Assembly (NCBI RefSeq): GCF_002234675.1
Contig: NC_019868.2
Coordinates: forward strand, 18,942,743-19,006,742
Source of the DNA: Oryzias latipes
Lineage: Eukaryota; Chordata; Actinopteri; Beloniformes; Adrianichthyidae
DNA: 64,000 nucleotides
Reading direction: 5' to 3'
Part shown: positions 31,591-45,373 of the stretch, one piece after another
Position numbering within the stretch: position 1 is the first letter of the stretch
How the letters are laid out: the number at the start of each line of letters is the position of its first letter
The notes under the pieces: generated by a model
What the model was told of the DNA's origin: nothing
The model's input: the letters and a program-made list of their open reading frames with translations, nothing else
The model's database searches: none
Made by a program: the position numbers and the translations under genes

Positions 31591-33202
31591 TATGCGTAAT
31601 AATAGGCTCCGAAGATGCCATTCTCATGAAAGCTACATGGCAAAAAAGCCACAAACAGCTATGTTCAATAGGGGTCTGTTTTGTCTCAATGTCTAGTAAA
31701 GAAGAGCAGCAGGGATAGCAGACAGCTCCAGGTATCACTTAACACACCAGTCTTCTCAACCCCACTGTCTTTTCAAGTTGCTGTATCTGGAATAACCTAT
31801 TTGTAACTCTTGGTGTACTGTCAAATATGTTTCTATTACTCACCCAGCATGTCTCTTGGGGTTGAGGAACCAAACCCTTTTTTCCATAGAAGGCAAAAAA
31901 TTAAGTCTGGTTAGAAATTGCTCATCTGCACAAGTTAAGACATGTTTTGTTGCTGCTCAGGTCAATGCTGATTTCTTTGTTTCTGAAAACATTAAAATTT
32001 GGGATTTAAAAATTGGCTTTTTAAACTATTTGCCTAATGACTGCTTATTTGTGTTTATTATGTTGCAATGTCTACCTTCTTCTTCTTTGATACCTAATTT
32101 AAAACTCTACAAGTTGCGGTAAAGCAAATTGCCCTACGAGAGCAAAGTGTTCTTTTGAGGAATGGTAGAAACAAGGTGATTTTTTTTAAGTTAATGTGAA
32201 GCTTTTCCAATGTGGGCTTTGTAGTTAATGGTTTTTAATTGTAGAATGCTCATTACGCACAGAAAATAATGACATTTGGCTGCACCAGTCTGCATTTTTG
32301 GATCAGCTAAATGATGATCAAGGACTTTGTTTTCCAGCCGTGGCTTACCTTCAAAAACATCTATCAATTTTCAATACCAGTGGGGGGCACAATCCCTGCT
32401 TCTGACAGGGCAAGAGGCAGAGTTCAATCCAGACAGGTTGCCAGCCTATCAAACACCCACACAGGATTTATAAAAGCAATTTAAACAACTATGTGGGATC
32501 CAAAAGCAGGTGCAGTTCATGAAATATGAGAACAAACAAAAGCAACATTTACTTCTAAGTCAAAGGATCACGAAGAGCATAAGCTGACACTCTCATGGGG
32601 TAGAGGGTGGGGAGCGGCACAGAGGCCAAGCCTTTCATTCCAGAGCTTCTGGTGAATAGGTCGCTCATCAACTGTCATAAAAGACATTCACTGGCAGAGC
32701 TGCTTTAGGCAGTCCAGCAATAACATACTGTTCTTTATGGTGTCAAGGGCGATTTGAAGGCCTGTTTTCCTCATGACTAAATGAAGGCCAACAGGGTTCC
32801 CCTCAGTGTATGCAGCATGCCAACCAGCCAACTCGAAGAGGAAAGCTTTGCTCTTGTCTGATTTCTATTAAGCAGAGCAGAGTCTAAATAATTACTTTGT
32901 CATTTTTTACCCTTAAGTTTACCAACTAGGTTTCTTGACTAAGCCAGCCTGTCTGGTCCCCATGCTGCACCAATGTGAAATCTTGTTGTTAGTGTGCTGC
33001 ACATTTATGGTCTGTTTTCATCCGACAGGTTCTGATCCTCCTCCTTTTCTCTCTTATTAGGATTTGGTTGAGTGAACATATAAGAGGAAATAGCTGCCAT
33101 TCATCCTGGGTCTCCACTCACTGAGTATATTGAAGCTTTGTGCTTTAAAGCTACCTAATGCGTACATGCATCTTCACCTCATCTACTCTGACAAGGTCAG
33201 TG
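31591..33202. other. Gene-free stretch
   Basis: No exon is recognised. Around 32365-32460 there is a decayed phrase (GACAGGTTGCCAGCCTATC) like the end of the tail-type SINE-like family. Confidence 0.4.
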
Positions 33203-33330
33203 TCCATCCATCCATTTTCCAAACTCGCTTAGTACCTTACAGGGTCACTGCGTTGTTGGAGCCTATCCCAGTCACTGGTGGACGAAGGCGAGGTACACCT
33301 TGGACTGGTTGCTAGCCCATCACAAGGCCC
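33203..33330 (+). repeat. Fish tail-type SINE-like repeat, copy 3
   Basis: CCATCCATCCATTTTCC starts the copy; TTGGAGCCTATCCCAGTCAC and GGTACACCTTGGACTGGTTG follow. Diverged relative of the copies at 13242 and 22006. Confidence 0.75.
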
Positions 33331-34096
33331 AAAGTCAGACTCAAGATTAAAAATCACTTCCTAAATACTGAACTGATGGGATTTCAAGTCAACAACTTGA
33401 TTTGATTCACAATTCACATTCTGTGATTTTTCCCAGAAGTGACATTGAATGAGCAAATGTGAAACTTTTCATTGTGATATTTTGAATTATTTTCAACTTG
33501 TATTATTTAGAAGTAGATTTTTGCCCCAAAGACACTACTTTAAAGGAAACTGATTGGAAATGGATTGATGGTTTAAACCTTTTAAGACCCGAGCTAGTAT
33601 TTGAGCTAACCGTGAAAACATGAAACATGTAGCCACAGGGATCCAGTTAGGTAGAATTGACTGTGATGTTCACGCATATGGATGTTCAAGTAAAGCTTCC
33701 TAGTAAAGACCAAAGATTATTTGATCGATTCTGTATTGGTTAATCGATTTTCAAATCCGGACCTAATGATACTGGCTTAGTAAATACTCTCACTGATGAA
33801 TACGGGCTGTCTGGGCGATTAATGGGAAATCTTGTATGGGACACCCAGGCGACCCACACAAAATGTGCGTGTTTTTTCTACGGCATTCTGTGAGCGACAG
33901 GTCAAAGTGAGTACAAGTTCAAGATACAGGCGTGTTGTGTGGGCTTTTCATTTTTTCAACCTCCCAGAAACCCTGCGGACTTCTCAATGGGCCAATGACT
34001 GCTGTCCTTACGTGTCTTGTACAGGTTTGCCCCCCTCGACAGCCCGTTTTTAGCCATAAGGGCAGTTGTGACTAATACTGTAATAATCACTAGAGT

Positions 34097-34138
34097 ATGA
34101 CGTAAGGGTACCGTACAATACTGTCACCCGTACGTCAT
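34097..34138. repeat. Inverted CRE-like motif pair
   Basis: ATGACGTAAGGGT at 34097-34109 and ACCCGTACGTCAT at 34126-34138 are reverse complements at 12 of 13 bases, with a 16-base spacer. Each carries a TGACGTA core. It may be part of a transposon subterminal region. Confidence 0.75.
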
Positions 34139-35597
34139 TCCATTAGCCTGATAAATACTTCATAATACACTTCCCACACGCTCCACAAATGTATGTTCCA
34201 TTTTCAATGAGCTTCAAGAGTGCAAGACACACTTGCCCTCCCTTTACGATGCGCTTTGAACCAGCCACTCCTCTCTTCAATCCTCCACTGGCCCGGACAA
34301 CCCAAAAACCCGGTCCAGGCTTATGAGTCAACACCCATTCGGGTGCATGCTCACACCTTAAGGTTCTTGAATTAAGTCAAAGTAGACATTTTCTTGCTGA
34401 GCCTTTGATGTCGAAACCTAGAAAACCTTTGAAAAACTAAACACCCCCTACTCTTTCCAAGTTCATAACAGAAGTAGATGTCATATTCAGGGATCACACA
34501 CGCCTGCCGTGGAAATATATGGGTCGATGGGAACTCTGTAAGATGAGCCCAGGACGCTGTGACATGTTCAAATGTTCATTATGCAGCCAACACATTCAGA
34601 TAGGTAAATAACTCCCGGAAGCAGGTAGAGACTGCACGTTTTGAAGCTTGCTTTAAGTTATCAATGAGATGAAAGAGGGAGTTGACAGGGGAGTGAATGT
34701 CCTACTGCGTAATCATTGCATTTGATTTTACACAGGGAAACATGGAGGTCCGTTTTATGTTACATCCCTTGGTGTTTCCGACCATCTGTGCCCTTTTTCC
34801 TGCTCCTTTTTGCTGCAATCACTTCACTTCAAAAGGCTTCTGTCACAACCCCTGTCTCTTTTTAAACTTGTATTCTACTTAGTCCCGCCGCTCCTTGAAG
34901 CTAATCTTTGCTTCCCTCCCATTCCTACCCTCTCTGCTGCTCCATGACTTCAGCGTATAGCACTTGTGGGAAAGTTTGTTGGGCCCCTGCTTCAGACGGG
35001 ACACTGATATATGGAGAGTGCTGGGTGATGGGGCTATTTTAAGAACTTGTAAATATGAGAACTTCCTTTCTGCAAGTATGTCTAATATCCCAGAGGATTA
35101 TAAAAAAAAGTGGCAACAGAGCAGTAAAAACCAAGCTATCGTTTACACTGCAACTTCCTCTCTTCCTGAAAATACACAGCATAAAAATTTATGAATTCTG
35201 TTTACAACAATATTTTCATTAGGAAAAATTACTTTTCTGTTAATTTCTGAAGTTAAAATTCCTACTTTTTTGCAGAAAGTTTAAATCAAGAAATATGCGA
35301 CAAAGGTTTTTCATTATTAAACATATTTACACTCAAAAAAGTATTAAAGTCTTGCAGAAATGGAAAGTCTAATTGAACTGCAAACTTGTGAATCAAACTT
35401 AAACCGTTTGGCCCTAATTTTACAGTGTTTTATTTTTAATTTTAACAATAAACTTTAAAAACATGAGTCACAAGGATGTAAATATTGCTCTGACAACTTT
35501 TCTGTTCCTTGTATCCTAAGGTTTTTGACAAACAAATGAGCAAACTGTTGATTAACTTTAAGGGCTACACTGGCTAAAAAAGGTTATCCTCAACTTT

Positions 35598-35626
35598 GTT
35601 GAGAGTGAAACCTGTTCACTCTCAAC
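35598..35626. repeat. Perfect 12-bp hairpin
   Basis: GTTGAGAGTGAA, a five-base loop ACCTG, then TTCACTCTCAAC. It has no recognised family. Confidence 0.85.
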
Positions 35627-37916
35627 CTGTTCAAGGTGGATCACAAGGGACCCTTGATTACATTGATTGGAGACTAGATCAGGTTCATTTTAATGAATTT
35701 GACCAACTAGATCTAAAAACAAGTCATCGTCTAAGCTTTGTTTGATGTGTTCCACACACAACCTTAAAATGGATCTTTAATTTCCTCCTTTTTATCAGAT
35801 TTGACAGGAACAATGAAGGTTGTATCCACTAACATCTATCACAGCTTTACTTTCCATAGATTTAGATGTTCATGACAGATAAGATGAGTAATGTAATACA
35901 ATCTAAGCACTAATTGGCATCTGGACATTCAACAAACAGTGTCTTCTGCTTTTAGTACAGCTGATCATACTAGTCTTTCACTGTCACTTAAAGGACATGT
36001 CAAAGAGATTCTTCTTGCTCTGTCCGGCATTCATTTGTGGAGGACGCTTCAAAAATAACACATACCATTAACAGGGCAAACATAATAAACATGTGTTTTT
36101 GTGAAGCTTCATTGCATTGGGTTAGGGTTACGTTTGGACAAGAGATGCTTCAGGGAAGATGATGTTTACTCAGAGACTTCATACTAAGAGAATTGTGAGA
36201 AGAGCAGTTGAGCTTAGCTGATATAATTCAATCAACTCATCCTCTCAGTTCCTGAAACACTGACCCCAATCTGGGACGTGGATGTGATGCAGTGCCGCCA
36301 CCTAGTGACAAATATGACCTTACAATCTCAGTTTACGCCATTAGCCATTACATTCAGGGTTGTGTACACTGCTTTTGTAAAATACTCTGCTCTAGATCTT
36401 TCGTATAACTTCTGAAGTGTTTAACCAGTGAATATTGACAGTCATCATCACTCAGAAAAATCAAGAAGCCACATTATTATAAATTTGGTACTGAAAAAAA
36501 TGTGTCAAACTCATATCTGTGTTTTTTTTGTACTTCTTGCATAAAGAAAAGCTCAAAACAGGACATGTGAGGAGTCAATGATGGACAATAACAACAAAGT
36601 GAACACACAAAAGGTTAAATAAACAGAGGAAATGGAAACCAATAGTAGAGGGGGTTTTAGAGAGTTTATAAAAAAAGCAGTCTGCTTTGGTGGTTTGTTG
36701 AATTTTTTTCATGATTGTTTTGGTTCTTGTCCAAAGACTTCCTTGTGTATTCTCACAGGCATTTTGGATTTTTCTCATCAGCCCTCAGGGGTCTGGGAAA
36801 GTAGTGACATTCACTCTGTGAACTTCACTCGGCACAGCGTCCAATGACAAACAGGCATTTCCTTTCCATCTAAAAGCAGACGTGAATGTGCTGGAGTCAT
36901 GTCCACGTATATCAGGCTTTTGGTCAGTCTGTCAGTCTGCTCTATTAATGTTTGCTAAAAATAAATAAATAAATAAAAAGTCCAACAACTGTGACTGCAT
37001 CAATACTAACAGAAATCTTTGTGTTGGATCAGTAGTCATTTGCTGTCTTACAGTCTTCTCATTGCAAAAAAATATGTTTATGCAATCGTCCAATGATCCG
37101 CAAAGCTTTCACTTGACCTAAATGTGGACCAAAATAAATGATCATGTTTTTGTGTTCCACTTCCAAATTTTTTTATAAAGTCTATTTTTTATATTTTTCA
37201 TTAAAAAATAAAATACATAATTATTAAGAGTCTGAAGGTTAAGCAGTAGTTTCAAAGCCTGTAAGGGTTTGTCATTTCACTAACGGATTGACAACATTTT
37301 GACCATCATCAATTATTAACAGATTCTCACAATTTCTCCAAGTTTAACAGAAAATTTATCATTCATTACACAGGTTATAGACTAACTAATTATTATTGAG
37401 CCTGTTTAAATGAGCACAAAATCAGACAAAATTAGAGTAAATTAAATATTTAAAAAGTAAGATCTAGGTTGTTCACTAATATCTAAATATTTTGTTGCAT
37501 GTTTTACTTGCATAATTATATCAGAGTTGTTATTTTGGTCTCCATAAAGAGAAAACTTTTGGCTTTAATTTAATTAAGTTATTGTTTTTCTTCAATTCTT
37601 TTGACCCCCCCCCCCCCTTTTTTTTAACACATTTTCTGACAGAAAAAAATAATGATAAAAAAATCAATGGTAAACATTGAGAAAAAATTAAGTATTGTGT
37701 AGAAATATTGCCAGACCATAACACAATCTGAAAACTCACAAACAAACTTGAATATTTGTGTAAACTGATAATTAAACCTTTTAATCAATTTGTAAGTAAC
37801 CATTAGTAAGTCTCTAAACTTACTAATTATGTATTTTATAGGGTTACAAGTGATTTGGACTAAAGTCTTAAAGTTTAACAGAAAATCTAAAGTAATTTTT
37901 CAATATAAATGCTTAC

Positions 37917-38013
37917 CTTCTTTGCTAAAATGTGTTTTCCTTTCCCTGCTGGAATGATGCAGTTTCCTGAAAATGGAAAAAATGGAAGACATTGAGCACT
38001 GGCTGCTTCCCAT
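37917..38013 (-). CDS. Candidate distal alternative first exon of neurl1b
   Basis: The minus-strand frame starts ATG at 38013 and reads MGSSQCSMSSIFSIFRKLHH, then SSRERKTHFSKE, ending one base into a codon (G) before a strong donor GTAAGC at 37916. The known exon 1 also starts Met-Gly and ends in phase 1 with G. Both would join exon 2 to give the same Asp codon. It follows a CpG-rich promoter-like block at 38184-38245. The mammalian NEURL1 locus uses alternative MG-type first exons, which supports the idea by analogy. No transcript evidence is available; it could be the first exon of some other gene. Confidence 0.35.
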
Positions 38014-38183
38014 GATGCTTTCCTGACAAACTGTTTTCTAGATCTGCTAGCAAAAATAAGATGTCTCCCTCGGGTGTGCTCTTCTCTAACATCTGTCAGT
38101 TTTTCTCACAAAAATCAACTCCCGCCTGAAATTTGAAATACTGTAAACAAAAACACGTGCCTGAGGTTACTTCATGATTTTGG

Positions 38184-38245
38184 CCAATCACCTGTTGACA
38201 GGGGCGGGCGTTAGGACGTCACCGCGGACCGTTGACGTTCACGTG
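38184..38245 (-). promoter_or_regulatory. CpG-rich promoter-like block
   Basis: Within 62 bases lie CCAAT (38184-38188), a GC box GGGGCGGGC (38201-38209), a CRE-like GACGTCA (38215-38221), TGACGTT (38233) and an E-box CACGTG (38240-38245), in otherwise AT-rich DNA. It lies 170 bases upstream of the Met-Gly exon on the minus strand. Confidence 0.5.
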
Positions 38246-39631
38246 ACCAGCATGCACGAGCCCGCAGGCTGGAGAGGAGAACGAGGCAGTTTTGATAAAC
38301 ATAAAAAGTTTTGATAAAACATAAAAAAGGTAATACTTTTAATTTGGAAAGGTTTCAACAAAAGTTATAATTAAAAAAATAAATCAAGTGTATTGTTTAA
38401 AGCAGGTTGAGAGGAGTTTACAACAACACATACATACTTTACTATTAAAAGCTTTTTACCTTTTATTGTCAATGTTAATCAAATACACATTAATGCAAGG
38501 AGATAACATTAATAAAAATAATATAGAATGAAGTAAAAATAAAATACATTGGGGGGGGGGGATGATCCACAAGTCCAACACTAACTTCAGAAGAGAAGAT
38601 ATAGTTTTGAATTTCAATCATCAAAACATTGACCAACAAATCAGACAAAACATTTTGTTAACGTCGTGTTCATGTTTGTTTTAGTGTCATATAGCAGGCC
38701 TTTTATTCAGTGGAAATATTCATCTGTTAAAATAAGCTGATATGACTGATGATAGACTATTGTAGCTTATCAGCACCATTATTTCTCATTTATATTTTCT
38801 CATAATAATACTTTTTCATGAAAAGTATTATTAGGTTACATTGAACAATATTTATATATATATATATATATATATATTTTACTAGTTTGTGCATCAGTTA
38901 AATCCTTGATCCTTGCTTTGTTATTTATTTACTCATTCATTCATTTATTTATTTTATTTTGGGGGGAAATTTCCTTGTGAGTTTTACTCTTATGTTGCCT
39001 GATTTCTAATAAGAATGACTTAAACAGAGTTATTTCAGCCATGTTTTCTTTTTAGGGAATTACTACAATTCTAATTAACGTCATTAATCAGAGATTTTTC
39101 ATGGTTTGAGCTCTTTAGAGCTCGAAGAGAACCTTGTGAGTTGAAAGATTGTAAAAACTAATTAAACTGATGTGTATGTGTTTTAATTTATTGATCAGAT
39201 GTGTTCAAGTCGTTACTCCATAAATAAGAAGTTCTTTCGCATCTCTTTGCCTTTGAGTTTCTCAAGCAGTTAATAAACAACTTCTAAAACCCACTGAAGA
39301 CTAAAAGGTTTCCAATAAGAGGGCAGAGGGCATATGGGCCTTTTCTTAGATTAAAACAATCAATATCTGAAGAAAAAGGCGTAGCTAAAGGACAGCAAAT
39401 GACGTTAATTCGTTTAGAAAAAAAGACTGGATCCAATAGGCTCAGTTGGTGACAGCCTCATTTGACATCTGCATGGTTATTCATTGACAAAACCTATCAG
39501 AAATCTACAGTTTGAGTCAGAAAATCTGACCAGCTGTGATCACGTCATTTCTGAGTGTGTTTGTTTAATGCAATGCAAGATGTGATAAGCTGCAGAAGAT
39601 ATACCTCAGGGTGATTCTATTGTGCAAATCC
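38246..39631. other. Gene-free AT-rich stretch
   Basis: It holds a G10 run near 38552 and a (TA)n tract near 38852-38876. No exon is recognised. Confidence 0.5.
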
Positions 39632-40020
39632 TAGATAGATGGGGGAAAAACTGTCAATTGATCAGTATATTGTAGTGGTGGATAAAGAACAGAGGAAAGC
39701 CGTTGTGGTGGATGTGGCAGTGCCAAGCGATGGGAACATCAGGAAGAAGGAACATGAGAAATAGCAGGGATTCAGAGAAGAACTGGAGAAACCCTGGAAA
39801 GTGAAGGTGACAGTGGTGCCTGTGGTAATTGGAGCCCTCGGGGCAGTAACCCCCAAGCTGGAGGAGTGGCTACAACAGATACCTGGAAAGACCTCAGACT
39901 TCTCAGTCCAGAAAAGCGCATAGCTAGGAACAGCTAAGATACTGGACCCTCAATCTCCCAGGCCTCTGGTAGAGGACCCGAGCTTGTGAGTTACCACCTG
40001 CAAAAGGCTGAGAGGGGCGT
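39632..40020 (+). mobile_element. Non-LTR retrotransposon C-terminal remnant
   Basis: The plus frame reads IVVVDKEQRKAVVVDVAVPS, DGNIRKKEHEK, a stop, then EELEKPWKVKVTVVPVV and IGALGAVTPKLEEWLQQIPG. These are the highly conserved last residues (endonuclease-like domain) of a common teleost LINE (compare ...VDKQ.RKAVVIDVAIPSD.NIRKKE). Stops break it, and no RT remains. It is followed directly by the (TA)n tract. Confidence 0.75.
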
Positions 40021-40024
40021 TTTT

Positions 40025-42927
<2,903 letters not shown>

Positions 42928-43125
42928 ACCCGTGTGTCGAAGTGTCCTTGGGCAAGACACTGAACACCGCTCCTGGGGGTTATTGGTTGATGTCAGTGTT
43001 TGACAGCGAAGCAGCCATCACTGTGTGAATATGTGTGTGTGAATGGGTGAACGGTGACTGTACAGCACTTTGGGCCTTCAAGGAAGGTAGTAAAGTGATA
43101 CATAAGTATACATCATTTACCATTT
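42928..43125 (+). repeat. Dispersed fish repeat (SINE-like, CCTTGGGCAAGACACT family)
   Basis: GTGTCCTTGGGCAAGACACTG, GTGTGTGTGAATGGGTGAA, ACAGCACTTTGGGCCTTC and a final CATCATTTACC tail follow each other in the order usual for this abundant teleost repeat. Confidence 0.75.
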
Positions 43126-44265
43126 TAAAATGACAAGATCACTGGATGAGATGCCAAAACCTATCAAATTCCTTTGCACATTTTTGAATCAAATTATTTA
43201 GACAAGTTTTAAGTCTATTTAAAGGCAGTAATGGTTCTTCTTTCCATGAATCATTATCATGCAGTAACACATGTAGAGCAGATCATAACGGAGCACCAGC
43301 TTCCCACTTTCACACAATACAGACAAAAGCTTATACTCCCACCAACCTCCCTCCCAACAACAGGAAATCTAAGCACACGAATGGGAGCGGGAGTGGAGGG
43401 GGGTGTCACACATATGTCACCAATACAACAGCTTGTACAGAGGAGCTATGAGGTAATGAATGTGCCTTTCATCATAGACACATGAGCTGTGTAGTAATGG
43501 TTGCCTCACCGTGACATTTGTTTTTCTTATCTTCGTAGTAAAAGCATTGTGAACCTGCGCTGACGGCACAGTTGTTCGGAGTGCATCACAGGGATGTGAG
43601 GAAGTGTTTATCTCGCTCACACCACCACCTCAGGCCACAGCACACGTTTTGGGTCATTTGCAAACCAAACATGTCCTTTCCCTCTCCGTGGCTATCGCCA
43701 CTCTCATTGGTGGCCCTCCGAGCCCAGAGAGCTCATTAATTGTTGCACTTTCCCAAACGCCTTGCAGCTGCCCCTATTGTTGCCACGGAGGGGAGGGCTC
43801 CTTCGTCGATTCTTTAGGCCTCCTGCTGTCGCTCGCATCTTAGATGGACTCACAAAGAGAGAAGTTTGGCTCCAACAATTGCTGAAACCATGACATCGTG
43901 CTTCTCATTTTGATGAGATTTTGAGATTCCATCGCACAAAAAAAAACAATGGAAAAGAATAAAAGACTGTCAGTCTGTTTATGTTTAATTATCTTTTTAT
44001 CTGAAATATACATAGAAAAGCATACCTACAACTTTTCTAGTCTGTTTATTCTTTGTGCAAGTATAAGAAAAAACTGCAAATCTTCTCTTATTGTCATATT
44101 TCTGGCTAAAATATTTATAGAATGTACTTGGAAGTTTTAAGACTAGTTTATTTCAGAACACATCTAAGTATATTTCTCGAAAGCTTTAATTTTAGAACAG
44201 TGCGTTCTATGTCTCAAGCATCAATAAGCAGAACATCTTCAGCTGATTACAAAAGTCAAGTGGCA
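43126..44265. other. Gene-free flank downstream of dusp1
   Basis: A block at about 43600-43850 is GC-richer than its surroundings, but I see no exon or repeat in it. Confidence 0.4.
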
Positions 44266-44271
44266 TTTATT
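44266..44271 (-). terminator. dusp1: Candidate dusp1 poly(A) signal
   Basis: AATAAA on the minus strand about 750 bases after the stop codon, close to the 3' UTR length of mammalian DUSP1. An AU-rich ATTTATTTG lies between (about 44729-44737), consistent with the short-lived mRNA known for this gene. Confidence 0.45.
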
Positions 44272-45017
44272 CAGATGTATAAAAAACATTTGAACAGACA
44301 TGTAAAAATAGATACAAATATATTACTTTGCTTAATAAATAGAATGCAGGCGAATAAGACGGGTAAGCCCTGTTTTAGTAGTTTCTGGGCTTCTGTACAT
44401 CTCAGCACTGCCGTACACACACACACAACACAAACATGAGGTATTTTGTGGTCAGCTCTCCCAAGATCTTAGGATTGTCAGCGATGGCTTGGAAAAGGCA
44501 AAACATTTGGTTTTAGATCTGCGACTGATCGGGAAGGGTTATTCAGTACTCTGAAGACAGAGGATACATTCATTGATCATCACATGATTTGACTTCGGTT
44601 CAACGTAAGGCGTTAACTTGCTTCGGGACAAGCCCAGAAATGCAAGATGGACATTAGAGAGACGTCAGGATGAACCCTCTCTTTTTCGTTTCAAGGGATT
44701 ACGATTATCAAAAGCTGTTTCTTCATTCAAATAAATGTTTAGACATCGTCTTCTACAGATCTATTCCTTTACAGCCATCTCCCAAGCCCTTCAGATTTAA
44801 AAGCTCAAAAACTTTTACATAAAAAGTTAACAAATACTGTCTGGCGGTAGATATCAAATCTCCCTTTGAAATAACGAGACCAGCTTACAAAGAACTGGTC
44901 TGACATATAGTGATCTTTATGCCTGGTGATACCAGACATCCTAAGGTATCACAACCAGGCGTGTTCTGTTGAGTCCTCTCTACAAAGTCTCCTGTGAGGT
45001 TAAGTCTCTTAATATCC

Positions 45018-45373
45018 TCAGCAGCTCGGCGAGGTGGTGATGGGACTGTGGAGGAACGAAAGCTGGCTGGCTGAGGAGTGCACGGGGATGGAGACGGGAA
45101 AGTTGAACACAGTTCCGTTGTTGCCCATTGCCGGACTGCCCGCCTCTGAGGAGCAAGTGGACGAGGCCAGAACCTGGGACTCGAACTGGAGGAGCTGGCC
45201 CATGAAGCTGAAGTTGGGAGAGATGATGCTGCGGCGCTTCTTGACAAACTCAAAGGCCTCGTCCAGCTTCACGCGGTTGGTGCGCATCAGATAGGCTAGA
45301 CAAATGGTTGCAGAGCGGGAGATGCCTGCTTGACAATGGACAAACACCCGTCCTCCTTTGTTTCTCACTGAAT
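45018..45373 (-). CDS. dusp1: dusp1 exon 4, active site and C-terminus
   Basis: Residues 244-361 and stop. GGRVFVHCQAGISRSATICL holds the P-loop, and KKRRSIISPNFSFMGQLLQF the last helix. The tail has SP sites (HSPITTSPSC); the matching Ser residues in the human protein are ERK targets that control stability. Confidence 0.97.

Larger units (their letters stand above)
33331..37916. other. Gene-free stretch
   Basis: No exon is recognised. The part from about 33800 to 34380 keeps more CpG than its flanks and contains an inverted repeat (34097-34138), which suggests a dispersed DNA element. A perfect 12-bp hairpin lies at 35598-35626, and an (AAAT)n tract near 36960. Confidence 0.4.

Noticed and set aside
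32409-32430. tRNA B-box-like phrase (GAGTTCAATCC)
   Set aside because: No A box, cloverleaf or anticodon arm could be placed around it; it belongs to a decayed repeat.
36575-36778. 67-codon minus-strand frame as a neurl1b or dusp1 exon
   Set aside because: No acceptor or donor in a fitting phase, and no similarity to either protein.
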